A DNA stretch of 64,000 bases from Qipengyuania pelagi. GTDB taxonomy: Bacteria; Pseudomonadota; Alphaproteobacteria; Sphingomonadales; Sphingomonadaceae. A model generated the notes under the pieces. The model searched no databases, was not told where the DNA came from, and saw only the letters and a program-made list of their open reading frames with translations. The position numbers and the translations under genes were made by a program. Numbering within the stretch: position 1 is the first letter of the stretch; the number at the start of each line of letters is the position of its first letter. Location of the stretch: assembly GCF_009827295.1 (NCBI RefSeq), contig NZ_WTYD01000001.1:1-64000 (forward strand), in the 5' to 3' direction. Shown here piece by piece: positions 55,896 to 64,000 of the stretch.

Positions 55896-56761
55896 TGCGC
55901 CTTCTTACGATTTTCGTCGCCGCTCTGGCGATGGCCGTTCCGCAAGCGGCGTCGGCCTGGGGGTTCTACGCCCACACCATCACCGCCGACATCGCCGAAG
56001 CGAATGTGAAGCCCGAGACGCGTCGCGCGATCGAGCGGCTGATGCGGGCCGAGGATCAGATCGGCACGCCCGACTGTCCGCTGGCGACGATCCAGGATGC
56101 GTCGGTCTGGCCCGATTGCTTGCGTGGCGAAGGCTGGCGCTGGGCCTATACCTTCCCCTGGCATTACCAGACCGAACCGATCACCGAGGAATACAGCGAC
56201 CGCAAGAACTGCTCGGGCGGGTCCTGCGTCAGCGCACAGATTACGCGCAACCAGCGCGTCCTCGCCGATGAGAGCCTGCCCGCCAATGTCCGGCTGGAGG
56301 CGCTCGCCTTCCTCGTCCACTTCGCGGGCGACATCCACATGCCGCTCCATTCGGGCGATCACGACGATCGTGGGGGCAACGATCGGGTGGTCGATTACGG
56401 GATCGTGTCGGAATTGAACCTCCATTGGATCTGGGACGGCCCCTTGGCCGAGCGCGCGATCAGCGGCAATCCGCCGGTGGTACGCCGCTACACCGATGCC
56501 GAGCGCGCCGAACTGGCAGGTGGCGGCCCGGCGGATTGGGGCCGCGAGAGCTGGCAGCTGTCGCGCGATTTCGTCTATCCCAACGCCTATGGCTGCGATC
56601 CGTGCACCGGCGATTTGGCGGAACGCACCGTCCTCGACCAGCAGGCGATCGATCGCGCCATCCCGATCGCGCGGCGGCGCGTACTTCAGGCCGGGTTGAG
56701 GATCGCCGAAGCGCTCGACGCTGCCTTCGCACCGGGGCCGCTAGCGACGGACGAACGTTAG
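55895..56761 (+). CDS. S1/P1-type zinc nuclease, secreted
   Basis: 288 aa. Signal peptide MRLLTIFVAALAMAVPQAAS followed by AWGFYAHTI: the mature protein would begin with the Trp that is a zinc ligand in this family. Further ligands: LVHFAGDIHMPLHSGDHDD and the GGND segment, and ELNLHWIWDG (H-x-x-W-D). It is a periplasmic or secreted enzyme cutting single-stranded nucleic acids. Starts within the GST stop codon. Confidence 0.92.
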   Translation: MRLLTIFVAALAMAVPQAASAWGFYAHTITADIAEANVKPETRRAIERLMRAEDQIGTPDCPLATIQDASVWPDCLRGEGWRWAYTFPWHYQTEPITEEYSDRKNCSGGSCVSAQITRNQRVLADESLPANVRLEALAFLVHFAGDIHMPLHSGDHDDRGGNDRVVDYGIVSELNLHWIWDGPLAERAISGNPPVVRRYTDAERAELAGGGPADWGRESWQLSRDFVYPNAYGCDPCTGDLAERTVLDQQAIDRAIPIARRRVLQAGLRIAEALDAAFAPGPLATDER

Positions 56762-56769
56762 GCCTGGCG

Positions 56770-57237
56770 TTAGGCCGGGCGTTCCGCGTCGTAGCGGGTG
56801 CCGTCCTTGCGGGCATAGCCTGCCGCGTCGAATACCATGTCGATGTCGGGATATTCGCCCGAATCCTCGTTCCTGTCCCCACCGCTGATCGCCACGAACA
56901 CGCATGGTTCGCCGCTGCGATTGTGGAGCCGGTGCCCGTTCTCCACACCGGCCGGCCAGGCGAGCACGTCGCCGGGGCGTACGACCATCTCGCCCGCATC
57001 CTCGATCAGCACCGCTTCGCCTTCGAGCATCACTACCAGCTCGTCCTGCCCGCGATGCCAGTGGCGCTGAGAGGAGAACGCACCCGGTTCCAGCGTTACA
57101 TGACTCGCGCCCAGTCTGGTAAGCCCCGCAACCGGCGCGAGGCGGCGATACCAGCGGCCTTGTACGTCCGCATCGTACGGAGCCGGGTAGCCGGTGAGAT
57201 TGGTCTGCGGGATCGCATCGAGATCGAGCTTGGGCAT
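56770..57237 (-). CDS. Cupin-domain protein
   Basis: 155 aa single cupin. Motif 1 is HRWHRGQDELVVMLEGEAVL (here QRHWHRGQDELVVMLEG, metal His-His-Glu), and motif 2 is VRPGDVLAWPAGVENGHRLH NRS. It binds a metal and may isomerise or oxidise a small molecule, or bind a ligand. Substrate unknown. It converges with nothing and is divergent from dapE, 29 bp apart. Confidence 0.88.
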   Translation of the reverse strand: MPKLDLDAIPQTNLTGYPAPYDADVQGRWYRRLAPVAGLTRLGASHVTLEPGAFSSQRHWHRGQDELVVMLEGEAVLIEDAGEMVVRPGDVLAWPAGVENGHRLHNRSGEPCVFVAISGGDRNEDSGEYPDIDMVFDAAGYARKDGTRYDAERPA

Positions 57238-57266
57238 GGGCGCACACTCCTGCTAGCGGGCTGAGA

Positions 57267-58400
57267 ATGACCGATGTTCTCGACTTCGCCAAGCGCCTGA
57301 TCGCCGCGCCCAGCGTCACCCCCGCCACCGGCGCGGTGTTCGACGCGATGGAAGAGCTGCTCGTCCCGCTGGGCTTCACAGTCACGCGCTTCACGCGCGG
57401 CGATGGCGAGACGGGAACGCCCGAGGCTCCGGTCGAGAACCTCTTCGCCATACGCCGCGGCCCTCCGGGATCGAAGCATTTCGCTTTCGCCGGTCATCTC
57501 GACGTGGTCCCTCCGGGCGAGGGCTGGGCGAGCGGCGCGTTCGAGCCGGAGATCAGAGGCGACCTGCTCTACGGGCGCGGCGCGGTCGACATGAAGGGCG
57601 CGATCGCCTGCATGGCGGCGGCGGTGGCCGATGTGCCGGAGGATGCGGGGACGGTCAGTTTCATCATCACGGGCGACGAGGAAGGCCCCGCGCTCCATGG
57701 CACGCGCGCGCTGATCGACTGGATGCGCGATCATGGCGAACAGCCGGACCTCTGCCTCGTGGGAGAACCCACCAGCGTGAATCGGCTGGGCGACATGATG
57801 AAGATCGGCCGCCGGGGCTCGGTCAATATCTGGCTGGAGGTCGAGGGGACGCAGGGCCACGTCGCCTATCCCCACTTGGCCGACAATCCGATTCCCAAGC
57901 TGGTCGCCATGCTGGCGGAACTCGACGCGCTGGTGCTCGACGAAGGGACCGACTGGTTCCAGCCCTCCAATCTCGAGATCACCGATCTGGAGGTCGGCAA
58001 CACCGCACACAACGTCATCCCCGCCATGGCCAAGGCGCGCATCTCGATCCGCTTCAACGACACCCATTCGGGCGCGTCGCTTTCCGAAAAAGTGGTCGCC
58101 ATCGCGAAGAAGCATGGCGGCACCGCGTTGCCGATCGTGTCGGGCGAGCCCTTCCTGACCCCGCCGGGCGCGTTTTCCGCGATCATCGCCGAGGCGGTGA
58201 AAGCCGAGACGGGCGTCGATCCCGAGCCATCCACCACCGGAGGCACGTCCGATGCGCGCTTCCTGCGCGCCGTGTGTCCGGTGATCGAATTCGGGCTGGT
58301 CAACGCGACCATGCACAAGCGCGACGAGGCCGTGGCGGTGGAGGATCTGCGCGTCCTGGCCCGGATCTACGCCCGCATCGTGAAGGCGGCCCTGGCCTGA
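57267..58400 (+). CDS. dapE: Succinyl-diaminopimelate desuccinylase
   Basis: 377 aa M20 peptidase fold. Metal and catalytic residues are visible: FAGHLDVVPPG (His, Asp), YGRGAVDMKGAIACM (Asp), TGDEEGPALHGT (Glu-Glu) and GEPTSVNRLGD (Glu). It cleaves N-succinyl-L,L-diaminopimelate to L,L-diaminopimelate in lysine and peptidoglycan synthesis. dapB, an earlier step of the same pathway, lies 3 kb away on the other strand. Confidence 0.95.
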   Translation: MTDVLDFAKRLIAAPSVTPATGAVFDAMEELLVPLGFTVTRFTRGDGETGTPEAPVENLFAIRRGPPGSKHFAFAGHLDVVPPGEGWASGAFEPEIRGDLLYGRGAVDMKGAIACMAAAVADVPEDAGTVSFIITGDEEGPALHGTRALIDWMRDHGEQPDLCLVGEPTSVNRLGDMMKIGRRGSVNIWLEVEGTQGHVAYPHLADNPIPKLVAMLAELDALVLDEGTDWFQPSNLEITDLEVGNTAHNVIPAMAKARISIRFNDTHSGASLSEKVVAIAKKHGGTALPIVSGEPFLTPPGAFSAIIAEAVKAETGVDPEPSTTGGTSDARFLRAVCPVIEFGLVNATMHKRDEAVAVEDLRVLARIYARIVKAALA

Positions 58401-58495
58401 TCTTTCCCGTTTCGGGGAGGATACGTACGAGCACGCTTCCCTTCCGCCACCGCTTTGCGTAGCTTCGCGCGAAATTCGGGTAGGGAAGCCAAAAC

Positions 58496-59752
58496 ATGAG
58501 AACCTGGTTCGCCATTCCGCTCTGGGAGCGGGTCATCGCCGCGCTGATCCTCGGCGTGATCGTCGGCTTCATATGGGGGCCGGGCGCGGAGAGCATCAAG
58601 ATCATCGGCGATATCTTCATCGCCTTCATCAAGATGCTGGTCGTCCCGCTGATCTTCTTCAGCCTCGTCGCGGGCGTCGCCAGTATCGGCGACTTGCGGA
58701 AGCTCGGCAGCGTCGGCTGGCGGGCGCTGCTCCTGTTCGTCGTGACCGGGCAGATGGCGGTCTGGTTGGGGCTCGCCATCGGCAGCTTCTTCACACCCGG
58801 TTCGCGGATCGACGGCAGTACGATGGCGCTCGATCAGAGCGCGCTCGAAAACGCGCAGGCGCGCCAGGAACAGGCGGTGGGCTTCCGCGACATGATCCTG
58901 GAGGTCGTGCCCGACAGCCCGGTTCAGGTGATGGCGGACGTCAACGTCCTGCCGCTGATCGTCTTTTCGCTGCTGATCGGCATCGGCATCCTGATGGCGA
59001 AGGAAGAGGGCAAGCCCGTGCTGGCCATCTTCGAAAGCGGATCGGTGGTGATGCAGAAGGTCACCATGATCGTGATGGAACTCACCCCGTTCGGCGTGTT
59101 CGCGCTGATGGCGTGGGTGGCCGGCACTCTGGGGCTCGAGGCGTTGCAGGCGCTCGGCATCCTCGTCGCGCTGAACTATCTCGGCTGCCTGCTCATCATC
59201 GGGTTGATCTATGCCGGGATGATCAAGTTCGTGGCGAAGCTGCCGGTGATCGATTTCTTCCGCGGGATCACCGATGCGATGGCGGTGAGCTATTCCACCG
59301 CCAGCTCCAATGCGACCTTGCCTGTCACCTTGCGCTGTGCGGAGCGCAATCTGGGCGTGTCGAACTCGGTCGCCGCCTTCGTGATCTCACTGGGCGCGAC
59401 GATCAACATGAACGGCACGGCCATGTATCTCGGCCTCGCCACGATCTTCGGCGCGCAGGCCTTCGGTGTGGACCTGACCTGGAACGATTATTTCCTGATC
59501 TCCATCCTCGGCACGCTGGGTGCGATCGGCGCGGCGGGCATTCCGGGGGCGGGCCTGATCATGATGGTGCTGGTGTTCGGCGCGGTCGGCGTACCGCTCG
59601 AAACCATCGCGCTGGTCGCGGGGATCGACCGGATCATGGACATGATGCGCACCACGACGAACGTGTCGGGCGATGCGGCGGTGGCCGTGACGGTGGCGAG
59701 CATGACGGGAGAGCTCGACCGCGCGGAGATGATCTCGGCGGACGATGTGTAG
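58496..59752 (+). CDS. Dicarboxylate/amino acid:cation symporter (DAACS)
   Basis: 418 aa, eight helices plus two re-entrant loops. YSTASSNATLPVTLRCAERN is the serine-rich HP1 tip, NMNGTAMYLGLATIFGAQAF the NMDGT-like helix 7 motif (NMNGT), and AAGIPGAGLIMMVLVFGAVG the second loop; FDRIMDMMRTTTNVSGDAA is present as GIDRIMDMMRTTTNVSGDAA. It imports C4-dicarboxylates, glutamate or aspartate with Na+ or H+. Preceded 95 bp by dapE, followed by a convergent lipoprotein gene. Confidence 0.94.
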   Translation: MRTWFAIPLWERVIAALILGVIVGFIWGPGAESIKIIGDIFIAFIKMLVVPLIFFSLVAGVASIGDLRKLGSVGWRALLLFVVTGQMAVWLGLAIGSFFTPGSRIDGSTMALDQSALENAQARQEQAVGFRDMILEVVPDSPVQVMADVNVLPLIVFSLLIGIGILMAKEEGKPVLAIFESGSVVMQKVTMIVMELTPFGVFALMAWVAGTLGLEALQALGILVALNYLGCLLIIGLIYAGMIKFVAKLPVIDFFRGITDAMAVSYSTASSNATLPVTLRCAERNLGVSNSVAAFVISLGATINMNGTAMYLGLATIFGAQAFGVDLTWNDYFLISILGTLGAIGAAGIPGAGLIMMVLVFGAVGVPLETIALVAGIDRIMDMMRTTTNVSGDAAVAVTVASMTGELDRAEMISADDV

Positions 59753-59755
59753 GAA

Positions 59756-60166
59756 TCAGGAGCCCATCGTGTCTTTCGTCCGATCGACATATTCGACCGG
59801 CACGAATTCGCCCAACCCGCACACAGCGCCTTGCGACGCCCCGCCGCCGATCGGGTCGATCACGCGGACGGTCTGATTGGCGCATAATTGTCCGGCCAGC
59901 GGCTCGTAGGCGATCGATCGCAGCGATCCGAGGCGCGGGCAGGGCGAGGGCAGCGTGTTGCGATAGATCGTCGCGCCCAGTCGGAAATCGATCGTGCGGT
60001 CGTCCTGCACCGTCTGGCGCGATATCAGCGAGGTGTTGATGCAACGCTGAGCCTCCCCCACCGCAGCGGCGGGGCGCGCATCGCTCACGAAATCGCGGCC
60101 GGTGTCGAGCGGGGCGCAGGCTGCTACCAGCGTCAGCGGCATGGCAATCAGGATGGGGCGGAGCAT
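59756..60166 (-). CDS. Hypothetical lipoprotein
   Basis: 136 aa from ATG at 60,166 (MLRPILIAMPLTLVAAC). The lipobox LVAAC with Cys17 marks a lipoprotein signal. The mature part has four further Cys residues (QRCINTSLIS, LPSPCPRLGS, AGQLCANQTV, GAVCGLGEFV), which could form two disulfides. The SRQTVQDDRTIDFRLG segment is found in a family of small sphingomonad lipoproteins of unknown function (weak recollection). Converges with the symporter gene, 3 bp between stops. Confidence 0.8.
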   Translation of the reverse strand: MLRPILIAMPLTLVAACAPLDTGRDFVSDARPAAAVGEAQRCINTSLISRQTVQDDRTIDFRLGATIYRNTLPSPCPRLGSLRSIAYEPLAGQLCANQTVRVIDPIGGGASQGAVCGLGEFVPVEYVDRTKDTMGS

Positions 60167-60192
60167 CGGTCGTCTCCTCGAAAGCGCAGGGA

Positions 60193-60858
60193 CTATGCCT
60201 TTCGAACCGGTGCCTTGCGCTGCGGTTCCGGCACCTTCTTCCTGTAGCTGCACAGATCCGCCACCGAACAGCGCCAGCATTCGGGCGTGCGCGCCTTGCA
60301 GATATAGCGGCCGTGCAGGATCAGCCAGTGATGCGCGTGCAGGCGGAAGGGCTGGGGGACGCGGCGTTCCAGCTTGGCCTCGACCTGATCGGGCGTCTTG
60401 CCCTTGGCGAGGCCGGTGCGGTTGCCGACGCGAAAGATGTGTGTGTCGACCGCGAAGGTCTCCTGCCCGAACCAGCAATTGAGCACGACATTGGCGGTCT
60501 TGCGCCCCACGCCGGGGAGGCGGACGAGATCGTCGCGCGTGTCGGGTACTTCGCCCCTGTATTCGTCGACCAGCAGCTGCGAAAGCGCGATCACGTTCTT
60601 GGCCTTGGAATTGAACAGGCCGATCGTCTTGATGTGCTGCTTCAGCGCCTCCTCGCCGAGGTCGAGCATCTGCTGAGGCGTTTCGACCATGGCGAACAGC
60701 GCCCGCGTCGCCTTGTTGACGCCCACATCGGTCGCCTGCGCCGAGAGCGCCACCGCCACGACGAGCTGGTAGGCATTGCCGTATTCGAGTTCGGTTTCGG
60801 GCGCCGGATTGTCCTCGGCGAGGCGGCGGAAGAATTCGAAGATCTGGTCCCTGGTCAT
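60193..60858 (-). CDS. nth: Endonuclease III, DNA glycosylase/AP lyase
   Basis: 221 aa. The helix-hairpin-helix LPGVGRKTANVVLNCWFGQE carries the catalytic Lys, and the Asp follows in VDTHIFRVGNRTGL. The [4Fe-4S] cluster is C-x6-C-x2-C-x5-C (CKARTPECWRCSVADLC), intact. It excises oxidised pyrimidines. dapB starts upstream with a 3-bp gap on the same strand, so the two are co-transcribed. Confidence 0.96.
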   Translation of the reverse strand: MTRDQIFEFFRRLAEDNPAPETELEYGNAYQLVVAVALSAQATDVGVNKATRALFAMVETPQQMLDLGEEALKQHIKTIGLFNSKAKNVIALSQLLVDEYRGEVPDTRDDLVRLPGVGRKTANVVLNCWFGQETFAVDTHIFRVGNRTGLAKGKTPDQVEAKLERRVPQPFRLHAHHWLILHGRYICKARTPECWRCSVADLCSYRKKVPEPQRKAPVRKA

Positions 60859-60861
60859 GCG

Positions 60862-61590
60862 TCAGAGGCCGAGGACGTCGTCCATCCGATAGCGCCCTGC
60901 CTCGCGCCCGACCAGCCACTCCGCCGCGCGGATAGCGCCGCGGGCGAAGATCGAGCGGTTTTCCGCACTGTGGGACAGAGTGATGCGCTCTTCCTCGCCC
61001 GCCAGGATCACGCTGTGCTCGCCCGCCACCGTGCCGCCGCGAAGGCTGGCAAAGCCGATGGCGCCCTGCGCCCGCGCGCCGGTCTGGCCGTCGCGGCCCC
61101 GCTCCGTGTTGTCCGCAAACGCAATGCCGCGCCCTTCGGCGGCGGCCTCGCCGAGAAGAATCGCGGTGCCGCTGGGGGCATCGACCTTGCGTCGATGGTG
61201 CATTTCGAGGATCTCGATATCCCAGTCCGGGCCCAAACGCTGCGCCGCCTCGCGCACGAGATGGGCGAGGAGGGTTACGCCCAGCGACGTATTGCCCGTC
61301 TGAAGCACGGGCACCGCGCGCGCGGCGTTGTCGATCGCCAGATGGTGGCGCGCCTCCAGCCCGGTCGTGCCGATCACCAGCGGGATGCCCGCTCCGATGG
61401 CGGCATGGATATTGGCCTCGAGCGCCTGGGGCGCCGAGAAGTCGACCAGCACGTCCGACCGGTCGGCAAGGCCCGCCGGATCGCCCCCGCGATCGATCCC
61501 GCCCGACAGCTCGTGGTCCGATCGCTCCACGACGGAGATCAGGGCCGCGCCCATCGCTCCTCCGCTGCCGATGATGCCGATGCGCGCCAT
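60862..61590 (-). CDS. dapB: 4-hydroxy-tetrahydrodipicolinate reductase
   Basis: 242 aa from ATG at 61,590 (GGGGAG 5 bases before; the upstream GTG is less likely). Rossmann motif RIGIIGSGGAMGAALI, DFSAPQALEANIHAAI, GTTGLEARHHLAI, TGNTSLGVTLLAHLV and the substrate-binding HHRRKVDAPSGTAILLGEA (catalytic His and Lys) are typical. It makes tetrahydrodipicolinate for lysine and diaminopimelate. Divergent from cobB, 35 bp apart. Confidence 0.95.
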   Translation of the reverse strand: MARIGIIGSGGAMGAALISVVERSDHELSGGIDRGGDPAGLADRSDVLVDFSAPQALEANIHAAIGAGIPLVIGTTGLEARHHLAIDNAARAVPVLQTGNTSLGVTLLAHLVREAAQRLGPDWDIEILEMHHRRKVDAPSGTAILLGEAAAEGRGIAFADNTERGRDGQTGARAQGAIGFASLRGGTVAGEHSVILAGEEERITLSHSAENRSIFARGAIRAAEWLVGREAGRYRMDDVLGL

Positions 61591-61625
61591 TGCCACTCCC
61601 CGCTCGCCTGTGCTTCAACGCCCGC

Positions 61626-62333
61626 ATGGCCGACCGATCCGACATACGCAATATCGTCATTCTCACCGGTGCGGGCGTCAGCGCGGAAAGCGGCATCGAC
61701 ACCTTCCGCGCCGAAGGTGGCTTGTGGGAGCAGCATCGGGTCGAGGATGTCGCCACGCCCGGAGCGTTCGAACGCGATCCCGAGCTGGTGTTGCGCTTCT
61801 ACGACATGCGGCGCGAAGCCATCCAGACCAAGCATCCGAACCCCGCGCATCAGGCGCTGGCGAGGCTCGACCGCGAATGGAAGGGCGAGCTGCTGATCGT
61901 GACGCAGAATGTCGACGACCTGCACGAACGCGCCGGGGCGAAGCGCGTGCTCCATATGCACGGCACCCATCTCAACGCCTGGTGCACTGCCTGCGACGCG
62001 CGCAGCCCGTGGCGTGGCACGCTGATCGACCGGCCCGCCTGCCCCGAATGCGGCGAAAAGGCGCTGCGACCCGATGTCGTCTGGTTCGGCGAGATGCCTT
62101 ACGAGATGGACCGGATTTTCGGCGCATTGCGTGAGGCGGATCTGTTCGTATCGATCGGCACGTCGGGCGCGGTCTATCCCGCCGCCGGTTTCGTGCGGAA
62201 TGCGCGCGATCTGGGGGTGGCGACGCTGGAGCTCAATCTCGAAGCCAGCCAGGGTTCGCACTGGTTCGCCGAATCCCGCCACGGCCCTGCGAGCGTTCTG
62301 GTGCCCGAATGGGTGGAGGAGATGCTCGGCTGA
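61626..62333 (+). CDS. cobB: NAD-dependent protein deacylase (sirtuin, CobB class)
   Basis: 235 aa from ATG at 61,626. The NAD site is ILTGAGVSAESGIDTFRAEG, TQNVDDLHERAGAKRVLHMH with catalytic His follows, and zinc cysteines are in CTACDARSPWRG and CPECGEK. The substrate residues FYDMRREAIQ (Tyr, Arg) are those of class III sirtuins preferring succinyl/malonyl lysine. It removes acyl groups from proteins. Confidence 0.94.
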   Translation: MADRSDIRNIVILTGAGVSAESGIDTFRAEGGLWEQHRVEDVATPGAFERDPELVLRFYDMRREAIQTKHPNPAHQALARLDREWKGELLIVTQNVDDLHERAGAKRVLHMHGTHLNAWCTACDARSPWRGTLIDRPACPECGEKALRPDVVWFGEMPYEMDRIFGALREADLFVSIGTSGAVYPAAGFVRNARDLGVATLELNLEASQGSHWFAESRHGPASVLVPEWVEEMLG

Positions 62334-62355
62334 CGATCGCGCCGGGGCAATCGGT

Positions 62356-62922
62356 TCAGCGCGAGAGGCGCCAGCGGCGTCGCAGCCACCATCCCAGACC
62401 CGCGAAGAACAGGGCGAGGCCGGCGATGGCGAGGAGATAATGCGGCACCCGTTCCAGCCGCGCGCCGAGGCCCGCCAGCGTGGCTGCGAGGCTGTATCCG
62501 ACCATGCTGACCAGGCTCGCCCAGAGCAGCGCCGCCAGCGCGTTCAGCGCGGCAAAGCGCCGCCAGCTGATCCTGGTCGTGCCGATCGCGATCGGGCTGA
62601 CCGTGCGCAGGCCCCAGAGAAAGCGGAAGATCAGGATGAAGCCGGTCGGATGCCGCGCGATCGCGGCGAGCGCGCGGGCGAAGGCGGGCTTCGCGGTCCA
62701 GCGGGTGAGGCGCGGATGATGGCGATAGCGGCGCCCGATCAGGAAGAATATCTGATCGGCGAGAAACGACCCGGTCGCTGCGGCGGCGATGACCAGCGGG
62801 AGCGCGAGGAGGCCGCGATGCGCGAACAATCCTCCCGTGGCGACCGCCGTTTCGCCCTCGACCGCAGCACCCACGAACACCGCCAGAATGCCAAAGCGCG
62901 CGATCAGCGCCTCAATGGTCAT
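62356..62922 (-). CDS. DedA-family membrane protein
   Basis: 188 aa from ATG at 62,922, overlapping the stop of the ThiF-like gene (ATGA). Helices at about 8-30, 40-62, 130-150 and 160-180. FRFLWGLRTVSPIAIGTTRI SWRRFAALN is the DedA signature (F-R-x-x-G-x-R). Family members are needed for membrane homeostasis and act as lipid (undecaprenyl-phosphate or phospholipid) flippases. It is last in a DUF983-thiF-dedA unit. Confidence 0.9.
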   Translation of the reverse strand: MTIEALIARFGILAVFVGAAVEGETAVATGGLFAHRGLLALPLVIAAAATGSFLADQIFFLIGRRYRHHPRLTRWTAKPAFARALAAIARHPTGFILIFRFLWGLRTVSPIAIGTTRISWRRFAALNALAALLWASLVSMVGYSLAATLAGLGARLERVPHYLLAIAGLALFFAGLGWWLRRRWRLSR

Positions 62923-63704
62923 CCTCGCGATCCGCACCCCCGGCAGGCCGGGTCCTTCGAGATGCGGAAGCTGCGCATCGCGGGGGCCATCCCGTCCATG
63001 AGATGCACCGTTCCCCATTGGGCGCCGCCGTAATCGGTCACGCCGTCGAGCAGGGCGCGGATCGACTGCATGGCGGCGAAGCTGGCGGTCCAGCCCGCCA
63101 TCGCGCCCAGCATCCCATCTTCGGCACAGGTGTCGCAATCATCCGCATCGAAAGCATCGCCGACGAAACAACGATAGCAGGCTTGGTCGGCGCGGTGCCC
63201 GGCAAAGGCGCCGACCTGGCCCTGGAAACGCCCCACCGCGGCGGCCATCAGGGGGATGCCCGTCCGCACACAGGCATCCGACACGGCGAGGCGCGTGGCG
63301 AAGGTGTCCGTCCCGTCGAGGACGAGATCTGCGTCCCTCACCAGCGCTTCGGCATTGGCCGCATCGATCCGGCGATCGCTGATCGTCACGTCGAGCTCGG
63401 GGTCGAAACCGGTGATCCAGCGCTTCGCGATCACCGCCTTGCCATGGCCGATATCGCGCGTGGTGTAGAGCGTCTGGCGCTGGAGATTGGACAATTCGAC
63501 CCGGTCGTCGTCCACCAAAGTCAGTTTCCCGATACCCGCCGCCGCCAGATACTGGAGCGCCGGGCTGCCGATCCCGCCGAGCCCGATCAGGACCAGATGC
63601 CTGCGCGCCAGCGCGACCTGGCCTGCGCCCCCGATCTCGGGCAGGACGATATGGCGTGCGAACCGATCGAGGCGCGCTTCGGATAGGGTAGGGGCAGCCG
63701 TCAT
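62919..63704 (-). CDS. ThiF/MoeB/HesA-family adenylyltransferase
   Basis: 261 aa. ATP-binding VLIGLGGIGSPALQYLAAAG, the adenylation core LTLVDDDRVELSNLQRQTLY (R and Q), and ADLVLDGTDTFATRLAVSDA are intact. Cysteines CYRCF, CDTCAEDG and C-terminal CRGCG supply structural zinc. No rhodanese domain is fused (as in MoeB of some groups). It activates a ThiS/MoaD-like sulfur carrier. Overlaps the DUF983 gene upstream (ATGA). Confidence 0.92.
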   Translation of the reverse strand: MTAAPTLSEARLDRFARHIVLPEIGGAGQVALARRHLVLIGLGGIGSPALQYLAAAGIGKLTLVDDDRVELSNLQRQTLYTTRDIGHGKAVIAKRWITGFDPELDVTISDRRIDAANAEALVRDADLVLDGTDTFATRLAVSDACVRTGIPLMAAAVGRFQGQVGAFAGHRADQACYRCFVGDAFDADDCDTCAEDGMLGAMAGWTASFAAMQSIRALLDGVTDYGGAQWGTVHLMDGMAPAMRSFRISKDPACRGCGSRG

Positions 63705-64000
63705 GCCTCGCTGTCCTCGGCAACGCGCTCTTTCCTGAAGCCATGCATCCCGTTCCACCATTGCAGCGCGATCACCGCGCCCTTGGACGGCTGGATCAGC
63801 GCCAGCAACATCGCCACCGCCAGAGCGAAGACGATCGCGGTGAGGGCGAGGATCGACAGGTCGAAATCGAGCACCAGCATGATGAGGATCGGGGCGAGCA
63901 CGTGCCCGGTGATGAAGATCGCGACATAGGCGGGAAAATCGTCCGATCGCTGCTCGCGCAGGTCGAGCGCGCAGCACGGGCAGTGATCCTTCGGCTTGAG
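63701..64000 (-). CDS. DUF983-family membrane protein (5' end outside the window)
   Basis: The frame is open to base 64,000. CPCCALDLREQRSDDFPAYV A preceding ITGHVLAPILIMLVLDFDLS is the DUF983 pattern: a zinc-ribbon-like Cys cluster then two membrane helices (~VAIFITGHVL and LSILALTAIVFALAVAMLLA). Ends QWWNGMHGFRKERVAEDSEA. Function unknown; often near cytochrome oxidase or ctaG genes in alphaproteobacteria. First of the DUF983-thiF-dedA unit visible here. Confidence 0.88.
   Translation of the reverse strand, partial: LKPKDHCPCCALDLREQRSDDFPAYVAIFITGHVLAPILIMLVLDFDLSILALTAIVFALAVAMLLALIQPSKGAVIALQWWNGMHGFRKERVAEDSEA

Noticed and set aside
58573..60039. 488-aa plus-strand frame across the symporter gene
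   Set aside because: It is the +1 frame of the DAACS symporter, with Arg/Gly/His-rich sequence and no motif.
59756..61756. Very long minus-strand frame reading through nth and dapB
   Set aside because: Only the last ~136 codons (lipoprotein) are real; the rest is antiphase to nth and dapB and has Arg/Gly-rich nonsense composition.

Overview
The window is high-GC DNA from an alphaproteobacterium, most likely of the order Sphingomonadales and close to Erythrobacteraceae. The evidence is the conserved core block comM / rpmH-rnpA-yidD-yidC-engB / dapE / nth-dapB-cobB, the protein sequences, and a palindromic TCATTGCGAGCG repeat of the kind common in these genomes. I could not run a search, so the taxonomic call is inference.

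There are two halves. Bases ~46,840-64,000 are ordinary chromosome: ribosomal protein L34, RNase P protein, membrane insertases, EngB, lysine and diaminopimelate genes, DNA repair, a sirtuin, and several small detoxification and regulator genes. Bases 1 to ~46,840 are accessory. The comM (Mg-chelatase-like) gene is cut exactly at its ATPase P-loop at ~46,836, next to a truncated serine recombinase and a large tyrosine-recombinase-like gene. The missing 3' half of comM is nowhere in the window. I read this as the right border of a genomic island longer than 46 kb.

The island is packed with stress functions. From left to right: an EmrAB-type efflux pair with a divergent MarR; a UbiB-family kinase; a KefB-like antiporter and an SLC13 permease; an NDUFS4-like protein; and a heat-shock block (two Hsp20, GroEL/GroES, HtpX). 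At least three of the heat-shock units share a TTGAA-N16-CTA promoter, and one Hsp20 leader looks like a ROSE RNA thermometer. Next come an arsR-arsC-arsC remnant without a pump; a four-gene two-component operon (hybrid kinase, CheR, CheB, receiver-kinase); a decayed stretch with alpha/beta-hydrolase, SRAP and leucine-dehydrogenase pseudogenes; and many aldehyde, formaldehyde and quinone detoxification genes (three zinc dehydrogenases, a quinone reductase, two DJ-1/PfpI proteins, glyoxalases, an old yellow enzyme, a DOPA-type dioxygenase). A UvrA2-like ATPase and several local regulators (TetR, LysR) with recognisable operators are also present.

The right end of the island (41.2-46.8 kb) holds unknown genes, a LysR-HTH/histidine-kinase-ATPase fusion, an XRE regulator and the recombinases.

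Signs of rearrangement are frequent in the island. They include an in-frame amber codon in an aldo/keto reductase, a tail-to-tail htpX/arsC deletion joint, frameshifts, and a dispersed degenerate repeat of about 75 bp.
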